From Naumannella cuiyingiana (GTDB lineage: Bacteria > Actinomycetota > Actinomycetes > Propionibacteriales > Propionibacteriaceae): a stretch of 64,000 nucleotides of DNA. Positions 6,413-14,368 of this stretch are shown here, piece after piece (the first letter of the stretch is position 1; each line of letters begins with the position of its first letter). Location: NCBI RefSeq assembly GCF_013408305.1, contig NZ_JACBZS010000001.1, positions 1,612,001-1,676,000 on the forward strand, in the 5' to 3' direction. The position numbers were made by a program, and so were the translations under genes. The notes below the pieces were generated by a model. That model searched no databases, was not told where the DNA came from, and saw only the letters and a program-made list of their open reading frames with translations.

Positions 6413-9234
6413 CCGTTATGGGTATCGGCGCCGACTCCGACTGGATGGTCGGGCGCGCCCGCGAACTGGCCGAGCTGCAGACCATGTGGGCACAGGCGCT
6501 GCAGCACGAACCGCGTCTCGTGCTGCTCGGCGGCGAGGCCGGCGGGGGCAAGACCACCCTGGCCGGCGCCTTCGCGGCTTCGCTGTCCGGTGCCCAACTG
6601 GTCCGTGGCCAGTGCGTACCGCTGGGCGGCGAGGGCCTGCCCTATGCGCCCGTGCTGCAGGTGATGCGGGAGCTCTTCGCCCGCTACGGCCGCGACCGGA
6701 TCATCGACTGGGCCGGCGCCGGCTGGCCGTCGCTGGCGCCGCTGCTGCCCGAGCTCGGCGCGACGCCGGAACCCTCCACGACCGAGCGGCTGCGGATGTT
6801 CGAGGCCATCGCCCGGATCTGGGAGGGGGCGGCCCGGGAGACCCCGCTGCTCGTGGTGCTGGAGGACCTGCACTGGTCCGATGAGTCCAGCCGGCACCTG
6901 TTGAACTTCCTGACCAGCGCCGTCGCCGATGCCCCGGTGCTGCTGATCGGCACCTTCCGCACCGACGAGCTGACCCGCCGCCACCCGCTGCGGCCGTTCC
7001 TGGCCGAGCTGCAGCGCATTCCGGCGGTACGCCGCATCGACCTGCCCCGGCTGACCCGCGACGAGGTGGCCGAGCTGGTCCACCGGGCCGAGCCCGATGC
7101 CACCGACTACGCGATCGATGTGCTGGCCGAGCGCAGCGAGGGCATCCCGTTCTTCGTGGTGGAGCTCGCCCGCTGCGGCGGCTCCTGCGACACCTTGCCG
7201 TGGACGCTGCGCGAGGCCCTGCAGCAGCGGATCCAGTTGCTCGGTGACGAGACCCAGCGGCTGCTGCGGCTGGCCAGCGTCGCCGGGTTCCGGATCGGCG
7301 ACGAGCTGCTGGCCGCCGTCAGTGGGGCCGAACCGGAGGCGATCGAGCGCTGCCTGCGCGAGGCGATCGACGCGGGCGTACTGATCATCGACGACGATGC
7401 GTACTGCTTCCGGCATGCGCTGCTGCACGAGGTGATCAACGAGGATCTGCTGCCCGGCGAACAGGTCCGGGCACACCACGCGTATGCCGAGGCGTTCACC
7501 GCACGCCCGGAGCTGTCGGCCGCGGCGGCGGTCGAGATCGCCCACCACTACTTCGCCGCCCACGACCTGGAGCGGGCTTTCGCGGCCGCGCTGACCGCCG
7601 CCCGCGAGGCGCGTACCGCCCCGCACGAGACGCTGCGGCTCTACGAGCGCGCGCTCGGCATCTGGGAGCGGGTGCCGGACCCGGAGTCGGTGGCCGGCCC
7701 CCGGGTGGAGGTGCTGCATGCCGCGGCGCTCGCGTCGCACGAGGCCGGCGAGGGCGACCGGACGCTGGCGCTGGTGGACGAGGCACTCGACGATCCCGGG
7801 GCCGCCGAGCCGCTGGTCCGGTCGCGGCTGCTGTTGATGAAGTCCTGGGCGCTCGGCGTACAGATGCGCGCCGGCGACGGCGAGCTGATCGCCGAGGCCC
7901 TTGCGCTCACCCCGGAACACCCGATGACTCAGGCGCGGGCGCAGGCGCTGATGCGGATGGCCGGGCACCTGATGTTGCGCGACCCGCGCGCCCGGCTGGG
8001 CGACGAGATCATCGTCCAGGCCATCGCCGCCGCCCGCGAGATCGGCGACACCGACATCGAGGCCCATGCGATGAACACCTGGGCCTGCCACCTGACCATC
8101 CGCGGCGAGGAGGACCGCGGCATCGCGGCGCTGCGCGAGAGCCGCGCCCTGATCCGCAACGACTCCGGGCTGGCGCGCTACTGGGTGAACCTGTCCGACA
8201 ATCTGCATCTCGCCGGGCGGTACGCCGAGGCGGTCGATGAGGCCATGCAGGGCATCGCCCACACCAGCCGCGAGGGGACGCAGCGCACCAAGGGCGCGAT
8301 GCTGGCCGGCAATGCCGCAGAACCGCTGCTCGCGCTCGGCGAGTGGCAGCGGGCGGAGAAGTTGATCAACCGGGCGCTGGAGTTGCGCCCACCGAAGCAG
8401 TACTGGATCCAGCTCCGACTGCTGCGTGCGGAGTTGGACACCTGGCGCGGCGACTTCGACTCCGCTGACCGCAATCTCGCGGAGTTCCGGTCGATCGCCG
8501 GCGCGAGCCACCCGCAGTACCACCAGATGTTCACGCTGGTCGACGCCCGGCTGCGCCTGCTGCGCGGGGATGCCGAGGGGGCGCTGGCCACCGCTGCGGC
8601 CACCGCGCAGTCAGATCAGCACCACCCGAGCCGACAGCTCCTGATCGCCGCGGTCGCGGCGGCCGCGATCCGCGAGCTGCGCGCCGGCGGCGCCGATCCC
8701 GATCCCGCGCCGCTGCTGGGCTGGATCGGCGACCTGCCGCAGGTCGGGCTGACCCCGGTGTTGCGGCCCCTGATCGACGCCGAGCTGGCCGACGAGACCG
8801 AGTCGTGGCGACTGGCGGTCAAGGCGCTGACCGCGGGGCCCGCCGTTCTGCGCTGTCATGCGGGCCTGGTCCTCGGTGAGCGGCTGATTGCCGACAAGAC
8901 CCGCGAGGAGGCCCGCGGGGTGCTGGCCGAGGCGGCTCATCTCGCCGAGCAGATGGGGGCGAGCGTCCTGACCGAGCGGATCGCGCGGCTGCGTACCCGT
9001 TCGGGGTTCCTCGCCGGCAACGGATCCCGCGCTACGGTCGGGCTGACCGGCCGCGAGTTGGAGGTGCTGCGGCTGGTCGCCGACGGCCGCTCCAACGGCC
9101 AGATCGGGCGCGAGCTCTTCATCTCCACCAAGACCGCCAGCGTGCACGTGTCGAACATCCTCGCCAAGCTCGGCGTCTCCTCGCGCGGCGAGGCCGCCGC
9201 CGTCGCCCACCGGGAATCGCTGCTCGCCGGTTGA
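6409..9234 (+). CDS. Large ATPase-LuxR (LAL/MalT-like) regulator
   Basis: A 941-residue transcription regulator. An N-terminal AAA-like STAND ATPase carries Walker A GGEAGGGKT (about residues 41-49) and Walker B LLVVLEDLHWSDES (about 146-159). A long helical TPR-like sensor region fills the middle. The C-terminal LuxR winged helix begins at LTGRELEVLRLVADG and includes ISTKTASVHVSNILAKLGV. Such proteins integrate a ligand or protein signal with ATP binding before activating promoters. ATG at 6409 overlaps the preceding small gene by 4 nt (ATGA); a second ATG is at 6418. No obvious target operon is adjacent, as the next gene is a VOC protein with its own promoter. Confidence 0.9.
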   Translation: MTVMGIGADSDWMVGRARELAELQTMWAQALQHEPRLVLLGGEAGGGKTTLAGAFAASLSGAQLVRGQCVPLGGEGLPYAPVLQVMRELFARYGRDRIIDWAGAGWPSLAPLLPELGATPEPSTTERLRMFEAIARIWEGAARETPLLVVLEDLHWSDESSRHLLNFLTSAVADAPVLLIGTFRTDELTRRHPLRPFLAELQRIPAVRRIDLPRLTRDEVAELVHRAEPDATDYAIDVLAERSEGIPFFVVELARCGGSCDTLPWTLREALQQRIQLLGDETQRLLRLASVAGFRIGDELLAAVSGAEPEAIERCLREAIDAGVLIIDDDAYCFRHALLHEVINEDLLPGEQVRAHHAYAEAFTARPELSAAAAVEIAHHYFAAHDLERAFAAALTAAREARTAPHETLRLYERALGIWERVPDPESVAGPRVEVLHAAALASHEAGEGDRTLALVDEALDDPGAAEPLVRSRLLLMKSWALGVQMRAGDGELIAEALALTPEHPMTQARAQALMRMAGHLMLRDPRARLGDEIIVQAIAAAREIGDTDIEAHAMNTWACHLTIRGEEDRGIAALRESRALIRNDSGLARYWVNLSDNLHLAGRYAEAVDEAMQGIAHTSREGTQRTKGAMLAGNAAEPLLALGEWQRAEKLINRALELRPPKQYWIQLRLLRAELDTWRGDFDSADRNLAEFRSIAGASHPQYHQMFTLVDARLRLLRGDAEGALATAAATAQSDQHHPSRQLLIAAVAAAAIRELRAGGADPDPAPLLGWIGDLPQVGLTPVLRPLIDAELADETESWRLAVKALTAGPAVLRCHAGLVLGERLIADKTREEARGVLAEAAHLAEQMGASVLTERIARLRTRSGFLAGNGSRATVGLTGRELEVLRLVADGRSNGQIGRELFISTKTASVHVSNILAKLGVSSRGEAAAVAHRESLLAG

Positions 9235-9300
9235 CCGGTTGATCGGTACGCCTGCCCGCCTCGCCATGTGAGCAGCACCGCCGCCGCGACACCTCTGACC

Positions 9301-9306
9301 TAGCGT
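9301..9306 (+). promoter_or_regulatory. -10 element, leaderless VOC gene
   Basis: TAGCGT followed by seven bases and the ATG at 9314. An upstream in-frame GTG (9305) lies inside the hexamer and is not a credible start. Confidence 0.5.
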
Positions 9307-9313
9307 GGCGCCC

Positions 9314-10048
9314 ATGCAGATCGACTGGATCTCGGCGTTCGTCGATGTCCCGGCTGCCGCGCACCAGCGGGCGGCCGGTTTCTGGTGCGCCGTGACGGGC
9401 GGGGAGCTGTCCCCGGCGCGCGGCGATCACGGGCAGTTCGCGACCATCGAGCCCGCGCAGGGCGATGCGTACCTGCGGGTGCAGAACACCGGCACCGGCG
9501 GACTCGGCGTACACCTTGACCTGCAGGTCGCCGACCGTTCGGCCGCGGTCTCGCGGGCGGTCGAACTGGGCGGGCGCGAGCACACCGACTACGGCGACGT
9601 GTTGGTGATGACCTCGCCCGGCGGGATGCGCTTCTGCCTGGTCGAGCCCGCCGGCGCGGCGGTGGCGCCGCCCGCCCGGGACTGGGGCGGGCACAGCAGC
9701 GCGGTGGACCAGGTGTGCATCGACATCGCGCCCGAGCTGCACGAGGCCGAGTCGGCGTTCTGGGCAGGCCTGACCGGCTGGGCGCACACCCCGGGCCGCG
9801 TCCGGACCGAGTTCTCCCGGCTGGCGTCGCCGGACCAGCCGCTGCAACTGCTGCTGCAGCGCCTCGACGAACCCACGCCGCTCACCCGCGCGCATCTCGA
9901 CCTCGGCTGCTCCGATGTCGAGGCCGAGACCGCCCGGCACCTGCGGCTCGGCGCGAAGCTGGTCCGGCGCACCGAACACTGGACCGTGCTGACCGCGCCG
10001 GGCGGACACGAGTACTGCCTGACCGATCGGCCGCCGCGCGTTGGTTAA
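9314..10048 (+). CDS. Two-domain VOC (glyoxalase-like) protein
   Basis: A 244-residue protein made of two vicinal-oxygen-chelate modules of about 115 residues. The first ends at RFCLVEPAG and the second at EYCLTDRPP, the same edge-strand motif. Each half starts with a segment of the type ISAFVDVPA or VCIDIAPELHEAES, followed by the FW helix (AGFWCAVTGG, SAFWAGLTGW). This layout matches uncharacterised glyoxalase-like proteins (often called Glo_EDI_BRP_like_25 or similar) rather than true glyoxalase I. The metal ligands are not convincing, so it may be a non-catalytic binding protein. The start is chosen from the -10 hexamer. The SDR gene follows after 9 nt, with its own -10 hexamer overlapping this stop codon. 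Confidence 0.85.
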   Translation: MQIDWISAFVDVPAAAHQRAAGFWCAVTGGELSPARGDHGQFATIEPAQGDAYLRVQNTGTGGLGVHLDLQVADRSAAVSRAVELGGREHTDYGDVLVMTSPGGMRFCLVEPAGAAVAPPARDWGGHSSAVDQVCIDIAPELHEAESAFWAGLTGWAHTPGRVRTEFSRLASPDQPLQLLLQRLDEPTPLTRAHLDLGCSDVEAETARHLRLGAKLVRRTEHWTVLTAPGGHEYCLTDRPPRVG

Positions 10049-10051
10049 CGT
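10046..10051 (+). promoter_or_regulatory. -10 element, leaderless SDR gene
   Basis: TAACGT overlaps the VOC stop codon and is followed by six bases (TGGGGG) and the GTG start at 10058. Confidence 0.45.
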
Positions 10052-10057
10052 TGGGGG

Positions 10058-10840
10058 GTGAGTCTCCCCGTCAAGCGCGCCCTGATCACCGGCGGCACCT
10101 CCGGCATCGGCGCCGCCTTCGCCCGCATCCTCGCCGCCCGCGGCGTCAACCTGGTCCTCGTCGCCCGCGACGTGAAGCGGCTGGTCGCGATGCAGGAGGA
10201 GCTGTCGGCCGAGTTCGGGGTCGAGGTGGAGGCGCTGCCCGCCGACCTGACGGACCGGCGCGCGGTCAGCGCGGTGGCCGACCGGATCGAGGACACCAGC
10301 ACCAGCCCCGTGGACATGCTGGTGAACAACGCCGGCTTCGGGCTGGCGGGTGATCTGATCACCCCCGACCAGCAGTTGCACGACGAGGCCTTCGAGGTGA
10401 TGATCCGCGCGGTGATGGTGCTCAGCGGCGCCGCAGCCCGCCAGCTCCGGACGAACGGCGGCGGCGTGATCGTCAACGTCTCCTCGACCGCCGGCTGGAT
10501 CACGCTGGGCAACTACTCCGCGATCAAGGCGTGGGTGACGACCTATACCGAGGCGCTCGCCAACCAGTTGCGCGGGACCGGGGTGACCGCGACCGCGCTG
10601 GCACCGGGCTGGGTGCGTACCGAGTTCCACGAGCGCGCCGGGCTGAATGCCTCGAAGCTGCCCGATGCGGTCTGGATCGACGTCGACCGCCTGGTCACCG
10701 AATGCCTGCGCGATGCCGCCGCAGGCAAGGTGGTCTCGATCCCGACGCCACAGTGGGCGGCCGCGATCCAGCTCGCGCGCCTGCTCCCCCGCCCCGTGGT
10801 CCGCTGGGTGTCGCGCCAGCTCAGTTCCGGCCGGGACTGA
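10058..10840 (+). CDS. Short-chain dehydrogenase/reductase
   Basis: A 260-residue classical SDR. The Rossmann motif is TGGTSGIG (residues about 11-18), the adenine-pocket DLT and the NNAG motif (VDMLVNNAGFG, near 88-91) are present, and the catalytic Ser and Tyr-x3-Lys are in VSSTAG and YSAIK. ARDVKRL after beta-2 suggests NADP(H) preference. The extended C-terminal region (PQWAAAIQLARLLPR) resembles SDRs acting on long-chain or ketosteroid-like substrates. It uses GTG with a -10 element six bases upstream. It sits just before plsC-like and alkyl-DHAP-synthase-like genes, so reduction of an acyl- or alkyl-DHAP ketone is one plausible role; sequence alone does not prove it. Confidence 0.88.
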   Translation: MSLPVKRALITGGTSGIGAAFARILAARGVNLVLVARDVKRLVAMQEELSAEFGVEVEALPADLTDRRAVSAVADRIEDTSTSPVDMLVNNAGFGLAGDLITPDQQLHDEAFEVMIRAVMVLSGAAARQLRTNGGGVIVNVSSTAGWITLGNYSAIKAWVTTYTEALANQLRGTGVTATALAPGWVRTEFHERAGLNASKLPDAVWIDVDRLVTECLRDAAAGKVVSIPTPQWAAAIQLARLLPRPVVRWVSRQLSSGRD

Positions 10841-10892
10841 GGGCGGGCACAGGCCGTTCGTGTCCGCGGTCGGCCCGGCGCAGCGATCTCGC

Positions 10893-10898
10893 TAGTGT
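10893..10898 (+). promoter_or_regulatory. -10 element, leaderless acyltransferase gene
   Basis: TAGTGT followed by six bases and the GTG at 10905. Confidence 0.45.
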
Positions 10899-10904
10899 TG
10901 GGCC

Positions 10905-11696
10905 GTGCAATCCCGGCAGCGCTACACCTCGAGCCTCCATGCTGCCTCCCGTTTCGTCGGCCAACACCTGCTGCTCAAGCCGGTGCTGCGCGCGTTGACG
11001 AAGGTACGCATCCACGGGCGCGAGCGGCTCAGCGGACTGCAGGGGGCCTACATCGTGGTGTCCAACCACTCCAGCCACCTCGACGCGCCACTGCTGATCA
11101 CGAGCCTGCCCTACCGGCTGTCGCGGCTGCTGGCGACCGGCGTGGCGATGGACTACTTCTACTCCTCCAAGATCCGCCAGTTGCCGACGGCGCTGGTGTT
11201 CAACTCCTACCCGATCGACCGCTCCGGCAGCGGCGCCCACCGGGGCCTGTCGGGCGAGCTGCTCGGCGACGGCGTACCGCTGTTGATCTTTCCCGAGGGA
11301 ACCCGGTCGAAGACCGGCCGGATGGCGCGTTTTCTGCCGGGCGCGGCCAGCCTCGCGATCAGCAATGACGTGCCGGTGATCCCGACCGCGCTGGTCGGCG
11401 CGGGCGCCGCAATGCCGCGCGGGACCAGTTGGCCCAAGCGCGGCCGGCCGTCCATCGATGTGGTCTTCGGTACGCCGATGCTCCCCGGGCCCGGCGAGAG
11501 CGCGCGTCAGTTCAGCGAGCGGGTCCGCGCGGCGGTGGCCGAACTGCACGACGCGAAGGCGCTCGAGGTCGGGAAACCGACGCTGGAGGCGTACGCTCGC
11601 GGGGAAGTGTCGCTGCGCGAGGAGCAGCCGCCGAAGGCGGTCGCCTCACCGGACAGCGAGAACGAGGAACCGATCAATCCAGGAGAGCTGACATGA
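10905..11696 (+). CDS. 1-acyl-sn-glycerol-3-phosphate acyltransferase (PlsC-like)
   Basis: A 263-residue membrane-associated acyltransferase. The catalytic HX4D box is NHSSHLD (about residue 50) and the phosphate-binding FPEGTRS motif follows near 129. The N-terminal hydrophobic stretch is modest, as in many actinobacterial PlsC proteins. The C-terminal tail after about residue 215 is acidic and probably disordered (QPPKAVASPDSENEEP). The protein transfers an acyl group to the sn-2 position of a lysophosphatidate or alkyl analogue. Its stop overlaps the ATG of the alkyl-DHAP-synthase-like gene by 4 nt, so the two are translationally coupled, and this supports a lipid role for the flavoprotein. 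Confidence 0.9.
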   Translation: MQSRQRYTSSLHAASRFVGQHLLLKPVLRALTKVRIHGRERLSGLQGAYIVVSNHSSHLDAPLLITSLPYRLSRLLATGVAMDYFYSSKIRQLPTALVFNSYPIDRSGSGAHRGLSGELLGDGVPLLIFPEGTRSKTGRMARFLPGAASLAISNDVPVIPTALVGAGAAMPRGTSWPKRGRPSIDVVFGTPMLPGPGESARQFSERVRAAVAELHDAKALEVGKPTLEAYARGEVSLREEQPPKAVASPDSENEEPINPGELT

Positions 11697-13402
11697 CCGG
11701 CGTCAAGCACATGAAGTGGTGGGGCTGGGGTGTCGACGGCATCGCCTTCCACCACGAGGACAAGCCTCGGCTGGCCCCGTTCGTGCTGGACAAGGTCGGG
11801 CTCGACATCACCACCCCGGGCCGGCGCTCGCTGCAGCTCGAGGATCTGACCATCCCGCCGAGCCGGCTCAGTGATCAACTCCGCGCGACGCTGACCAAGA
11901 TCGTGGGCCAGGCGAATGTGGTCGACGACGATCTTGATCGCGTGGTGCACACCAAGGGCAAGAGCGTGCGCGACCTGATCCGGGTACGCCGCGGCGAGCT
12001 CGGCCGGGTGCCGGACGTGATCGTCTACCCGGGGAGCCACGAGGAGGTCCAGGAGATCGTCGATGCATGCGTCGACGCCGATGCGGTGCTGATCCCGTTC
12101 GGCGGCGGCTCGAACATCGCCGGGTCGCTGGAGGTGCCGCTGGAGGAGAATCGGCAGATCGTCTCGGTCGACCTCGGCCGGCTGAACAAGGTCTTGTCGA
12201 TCGACGACGAGGCGGGGCTGGCGACCATCCAGGCCGGCGCGCTCGGGCCGGACCTGGAGGAGCAGTTGGGCCGGCGCGGTTGGACCCTCGGGCACTTCCC
12301 GGACTCGTTCTCCCACTCCACCCTGGGCGGCTGGATCGCGACCCGCTCGTCGGGGATGCAGTCGGACAAGTACGGCGACATCGCCGAGATCACCCGCGGC
12401 CTGAAGATGGCGATGCCCGGCGAGACGCTGGAGTTGCGGCCGCTGCCGAGCACCTCCACCGGGCCGAGCGTGCGGGAGATGGTGCTGGGCTCCGAGGGCC
12501 GGCTCGGCGTGATCACCGAGGCCACGGTGCAGGTGCACCGGCTGCCCGAGGTGCGCGAGATCCAGGCGTACTTCTTCCCCTCCTTCGCCGCCGGGCTGAA
12601 GGCCATGCACGACATCACCCGGTCCGAGGCGAATGTCACCGTCTCCCGGGTCTCCGACGAGCGCGAGACGGCGTTCTCCTTCGCCACCCAGAAGAAGTCC
12701 GGCGGGGTGTCGAAACTGGTCACGGCCGGGCTGATGCGGGTGCTGAAGGCGCGTGGCTGGGACCTTGATCAGATCTGCCTGTCCTTCGTCGGATTCGAGG
12801 GCTCCAAGGGCCATGTCGCCCGCCAGAAGGGCATCGTCAAGGAGATCATCTCCGAGCACGGCGGAATGAACGTCGGCACCGGCCCGGGTCAGCTCTATGA
12901 CCAGAAGAAGTTCGACACCCCCTACATCCGCGACTTCCTGCTCGATCGCGGCGCGGCCGCCGACGTGTCGGAGACGGCGGCACCGTGGTCGAAGCTGAAG
13001 CCCCTGTATGACAACGTGATCGAGGCCGCGGAGAACGCGCTCGCCGAGGTCGACCGTTCCGGCTACATCATGTGCCACCTGTCGCACTCCTACCACGCGG
13101 GCGCGTGTTTGTACTTCACCTTCGCCATCGCCGACGACTCCCCCGAGGTGCTGGAGCGCTATGACGTGGTCAAGCGCGCCATCCAACAGACCTTCATCGA
13201 TTCCGGCGGTACGCTCTCCCACCACCACGGCGTCGGCGTCGAGCACTCGCCGTGGATGGAACAAGATCTCTCCCCGGCCGGCATGAAGATCATCGGGGAG
13301 CTGTTCGCCGGCGTGGATCCCAAGCAGAACCTCAATCCGGGCAAGGTCGTGCACACCGGCCGGCCGGGCGTCTCGGTGCTCTCGAAGCAGCCGGAGGACT
13401 GA
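11693..13402 (+). CDS. FAD-binding oxidase, alkyl-DHAP-synthase-like
   Basis: A 569-residue flavoprotein of the VAO/PCMH family. The FAD-binding region contains VLIPFGGGSNIAGSLE, and the substrate-domain signature SHHHGVGVEHSPW near residues 505-515 is the histidine motif of alkyldihydroxyacetonephosphate synthase, which swaps an acyl for an alkyl chain to start ether-lipid synthesis. FPDSFSHSTLGGWIATRSSG is also typical of this group. Bacterial members are often annotated only as FAD-binding oxidases, and ether-lipid formation is unproven for most of them. ATG at 11693 overlaps the plsC stop. The preceding SDR and PlsC fit a short lipid gene set. Confidence 0.85.
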   Translation: MTGVKHMKWWGWGVDGIAFHHEDKPRLAPFVLDKVGLDITTPGRRSLQLEDLTIPPSRLSDQLRATLTKIVGQANVVDDDLDRVVHTKGKSVRDLIRVRRGELGRVPDVIVYPGSHEEVQEIVDACVDADAVLIPFGGGSNIAGSLEVPLEENRQIVSVDLGRLNKVLSIDDEAGLATIQAGALGPDLEEQLGRRGWTLGHFPDSFSHSTLGGWIATRSSGMQSDKYGDIAEITRGLKMAMPGETLELRPLPSTSTGPSVREMVLGSEGRLGVITEATVQVHRLPEVREIQAYFFPSFAAGLKAMHDITRSEANVTVSRVSDERETAFSFATQKKSGGVSKLVTAGLMRVLKARGWDLDQICLSFVGFEGSKGHVARQKGIVKEIISEHGGMNVGTGPGQLYDQKKFDTPYIRDFLLDRGAAADVSETAAPWSKLKPLYDNVIEAAENALAEVDRSGYIMCHLSHSYHAGACLYFTFAIADDSPEVLERYDVVKRAIQQTFIDSGGTLSHHHGVGVEHSPWMEQDLSPAGMKIIGELFAGVDPKQNLNPGKVVHTGRPGVSVLSKQPED

Positions 13403-13420
13403 GCGCCGGATCGATCGATC

Positions 13421-14314
13421 ATGGACCTCGCGGAGGCGGTGGACCGGCTCTACGGCGCGGAGCTGACCGACTTCGTCGGGGTACGCGACGCGCTGGCCAG
13501 GCAGGCCAGGGCCGACGGCGACCGCGAGCTGGCGACATCGATCAAGGCGCTGCGCAAGCCGACCCGGTCGGCCTGGCTGGTGAACCGGTGGGCACGGGCC
13601 GCCCCGGAGGAGGTCGACGAGCTGGCCGGGCTCGCCGAGCTGCTGGCGCAGGCGCACCGCACCCTGGCCCCGGATGATCTTCGCGCGCTGACCCGGCAGC
13701 GCAACCAGTTGATCAACGCGCTGACGCGCAAGATCGCCGGCGGCGCGGTCTCCGCCGCGATCCAGGCCGAGATCGGGCAGATCCTGACCGGCGCGCTGAC
13801 CGACGCCGCGCTGGCCGACCGGTTGCGCACCGGCACCGTGCTGCAGGCGGTCCCCGCCTCCGGCTTCGGGACGCTGGATCTCGGCGGCGACGCGCGGGTG
13901 ATCCCGCTGCGGCCCCGGACCGAGCGGCAGGCCGGCGGCGCCCGGCGTGGGCGGACAGACGACACGGCCGATGCGCAGGCGAGGGCGGCCGAGCAGGCCC
14001 GGCAGCGGGCGCTCGCCGAGGCGCAGGAGGCCGCCGATCGCGTCATGGCCGAGCTGGCGGCAGCGCGGGAGCGCGCGCAGGAGGCGGCGGCCGAGCTGGC
14101 CGCGGCCGAGGGCGCCGTGGCTGCCGCGGACGAGGCGGTCGAGGCCGCGGAGGCCGAGCTCACCCGGGCCCGCGCCGGCCGCAAGGACGCGGGCAGGCGG
14201 CGTACCCGCGCGAGCGATGCCGCTGACCAGGCGAGCGCGGCGGTCGCGTCCGCCGAGGCGGCCGCCGACGACGCCCGCGCGACGCTGGAGCGTCTCATCG
14301 GCCAGAGCGACTGA
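13421..14314 (+). CDS. Coiled-coil hypothetical protein
   Basis: A 297-residue protein of unknown function that recurs in actinobacteria. Residues 1-130 form a helical domain (ALRKPTRSAWLVNRWARA, RQRNQLINAL). Residues about 185-290 are almost pure Ala/Glu/Arg heptads, indicating a long coiled coil. There is no signal peptide or membrane helix. The gene starts 18 nt after the flavoprotein gene on the same strand and may be co-transcribed, but no functional link is evident. Alanine-rich composition here comes from real heptad structure and not only from the GC content. Confidence 0.75.
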   Translation: MDLAEAVDRLYGAELTDFVGVRDALARQARADGDRELATSIKALRKPTRSAWLVNRWARAAPEEVDELAGLAELLAQAHRTLAPDDLRALTRQRNQLINALTRKIAGGAVSAAIQAEIGQILTGALTDAALADRLRTGTVLQAVPASGFGTLDLGGDARVIPLRPRTERQAGGARRGRTDDTADAQARAAEQARQRALAEAQEAADRVMAELAAARERAQEAAAELAAAEGAVAAADEAVEAAEAELTRARAGRKDAGRRRTRASDAADQASAAVASAEAAADDARATLERLIGQSD

Positions 14315-14331
14315 CCGGCGGGCCGCCCGGC

Positions 14332-14361
14332 TCGACAGGAGTTCTTAGGTGTGGCTAACCT
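14332..14361 (+). promoter_or_regulatory. Promoter of siderophore-binding protein gene
   Basis: TCGACA (14332-14337) and TAACCT (14356-14361) with an 18-bp spacer; TAACCT ends 7 nt before the ATG at 14369, predicting a leaderless transcript. The iron box covers the -10 element. Confidence 0.55.
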
Positions 14362-14363
14362 TC
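14345..14363 (+). promoter_or_regulatory. DtxR/IdeR-type iron box
   Basis: TTAGGTgtGGCTAACCTtc matches the 19-bp consensus TTAGGTTAGGCTAACCTAA at 15 positions by my reading. It overlaps the -10 hexamer of the siderophore-binding protein gene, the usual position for iron-dependent repression. It also covers a GTG at 14351 that could otherwise be mistaken for the start codon. Confidence 0.7.
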
Positions 14364-14368
14364 GCCGC

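Noticed and set aside
11507-13657. Very long open frame (716 codons) antisense to the alkyl-DHAP-synthase-like gene
   Set aside because: It is a by-product of GC-rich third positions. The composition (runs of Gly, Arg, His) does not resemble a protein and no start or ribosome site supports it.
14351-14368. GTG start for the siderophore-binding protein
   Set aside because: It lies inside the iron box and upstream of the predicted transcript start, so the ATG at 14369 is preferred.
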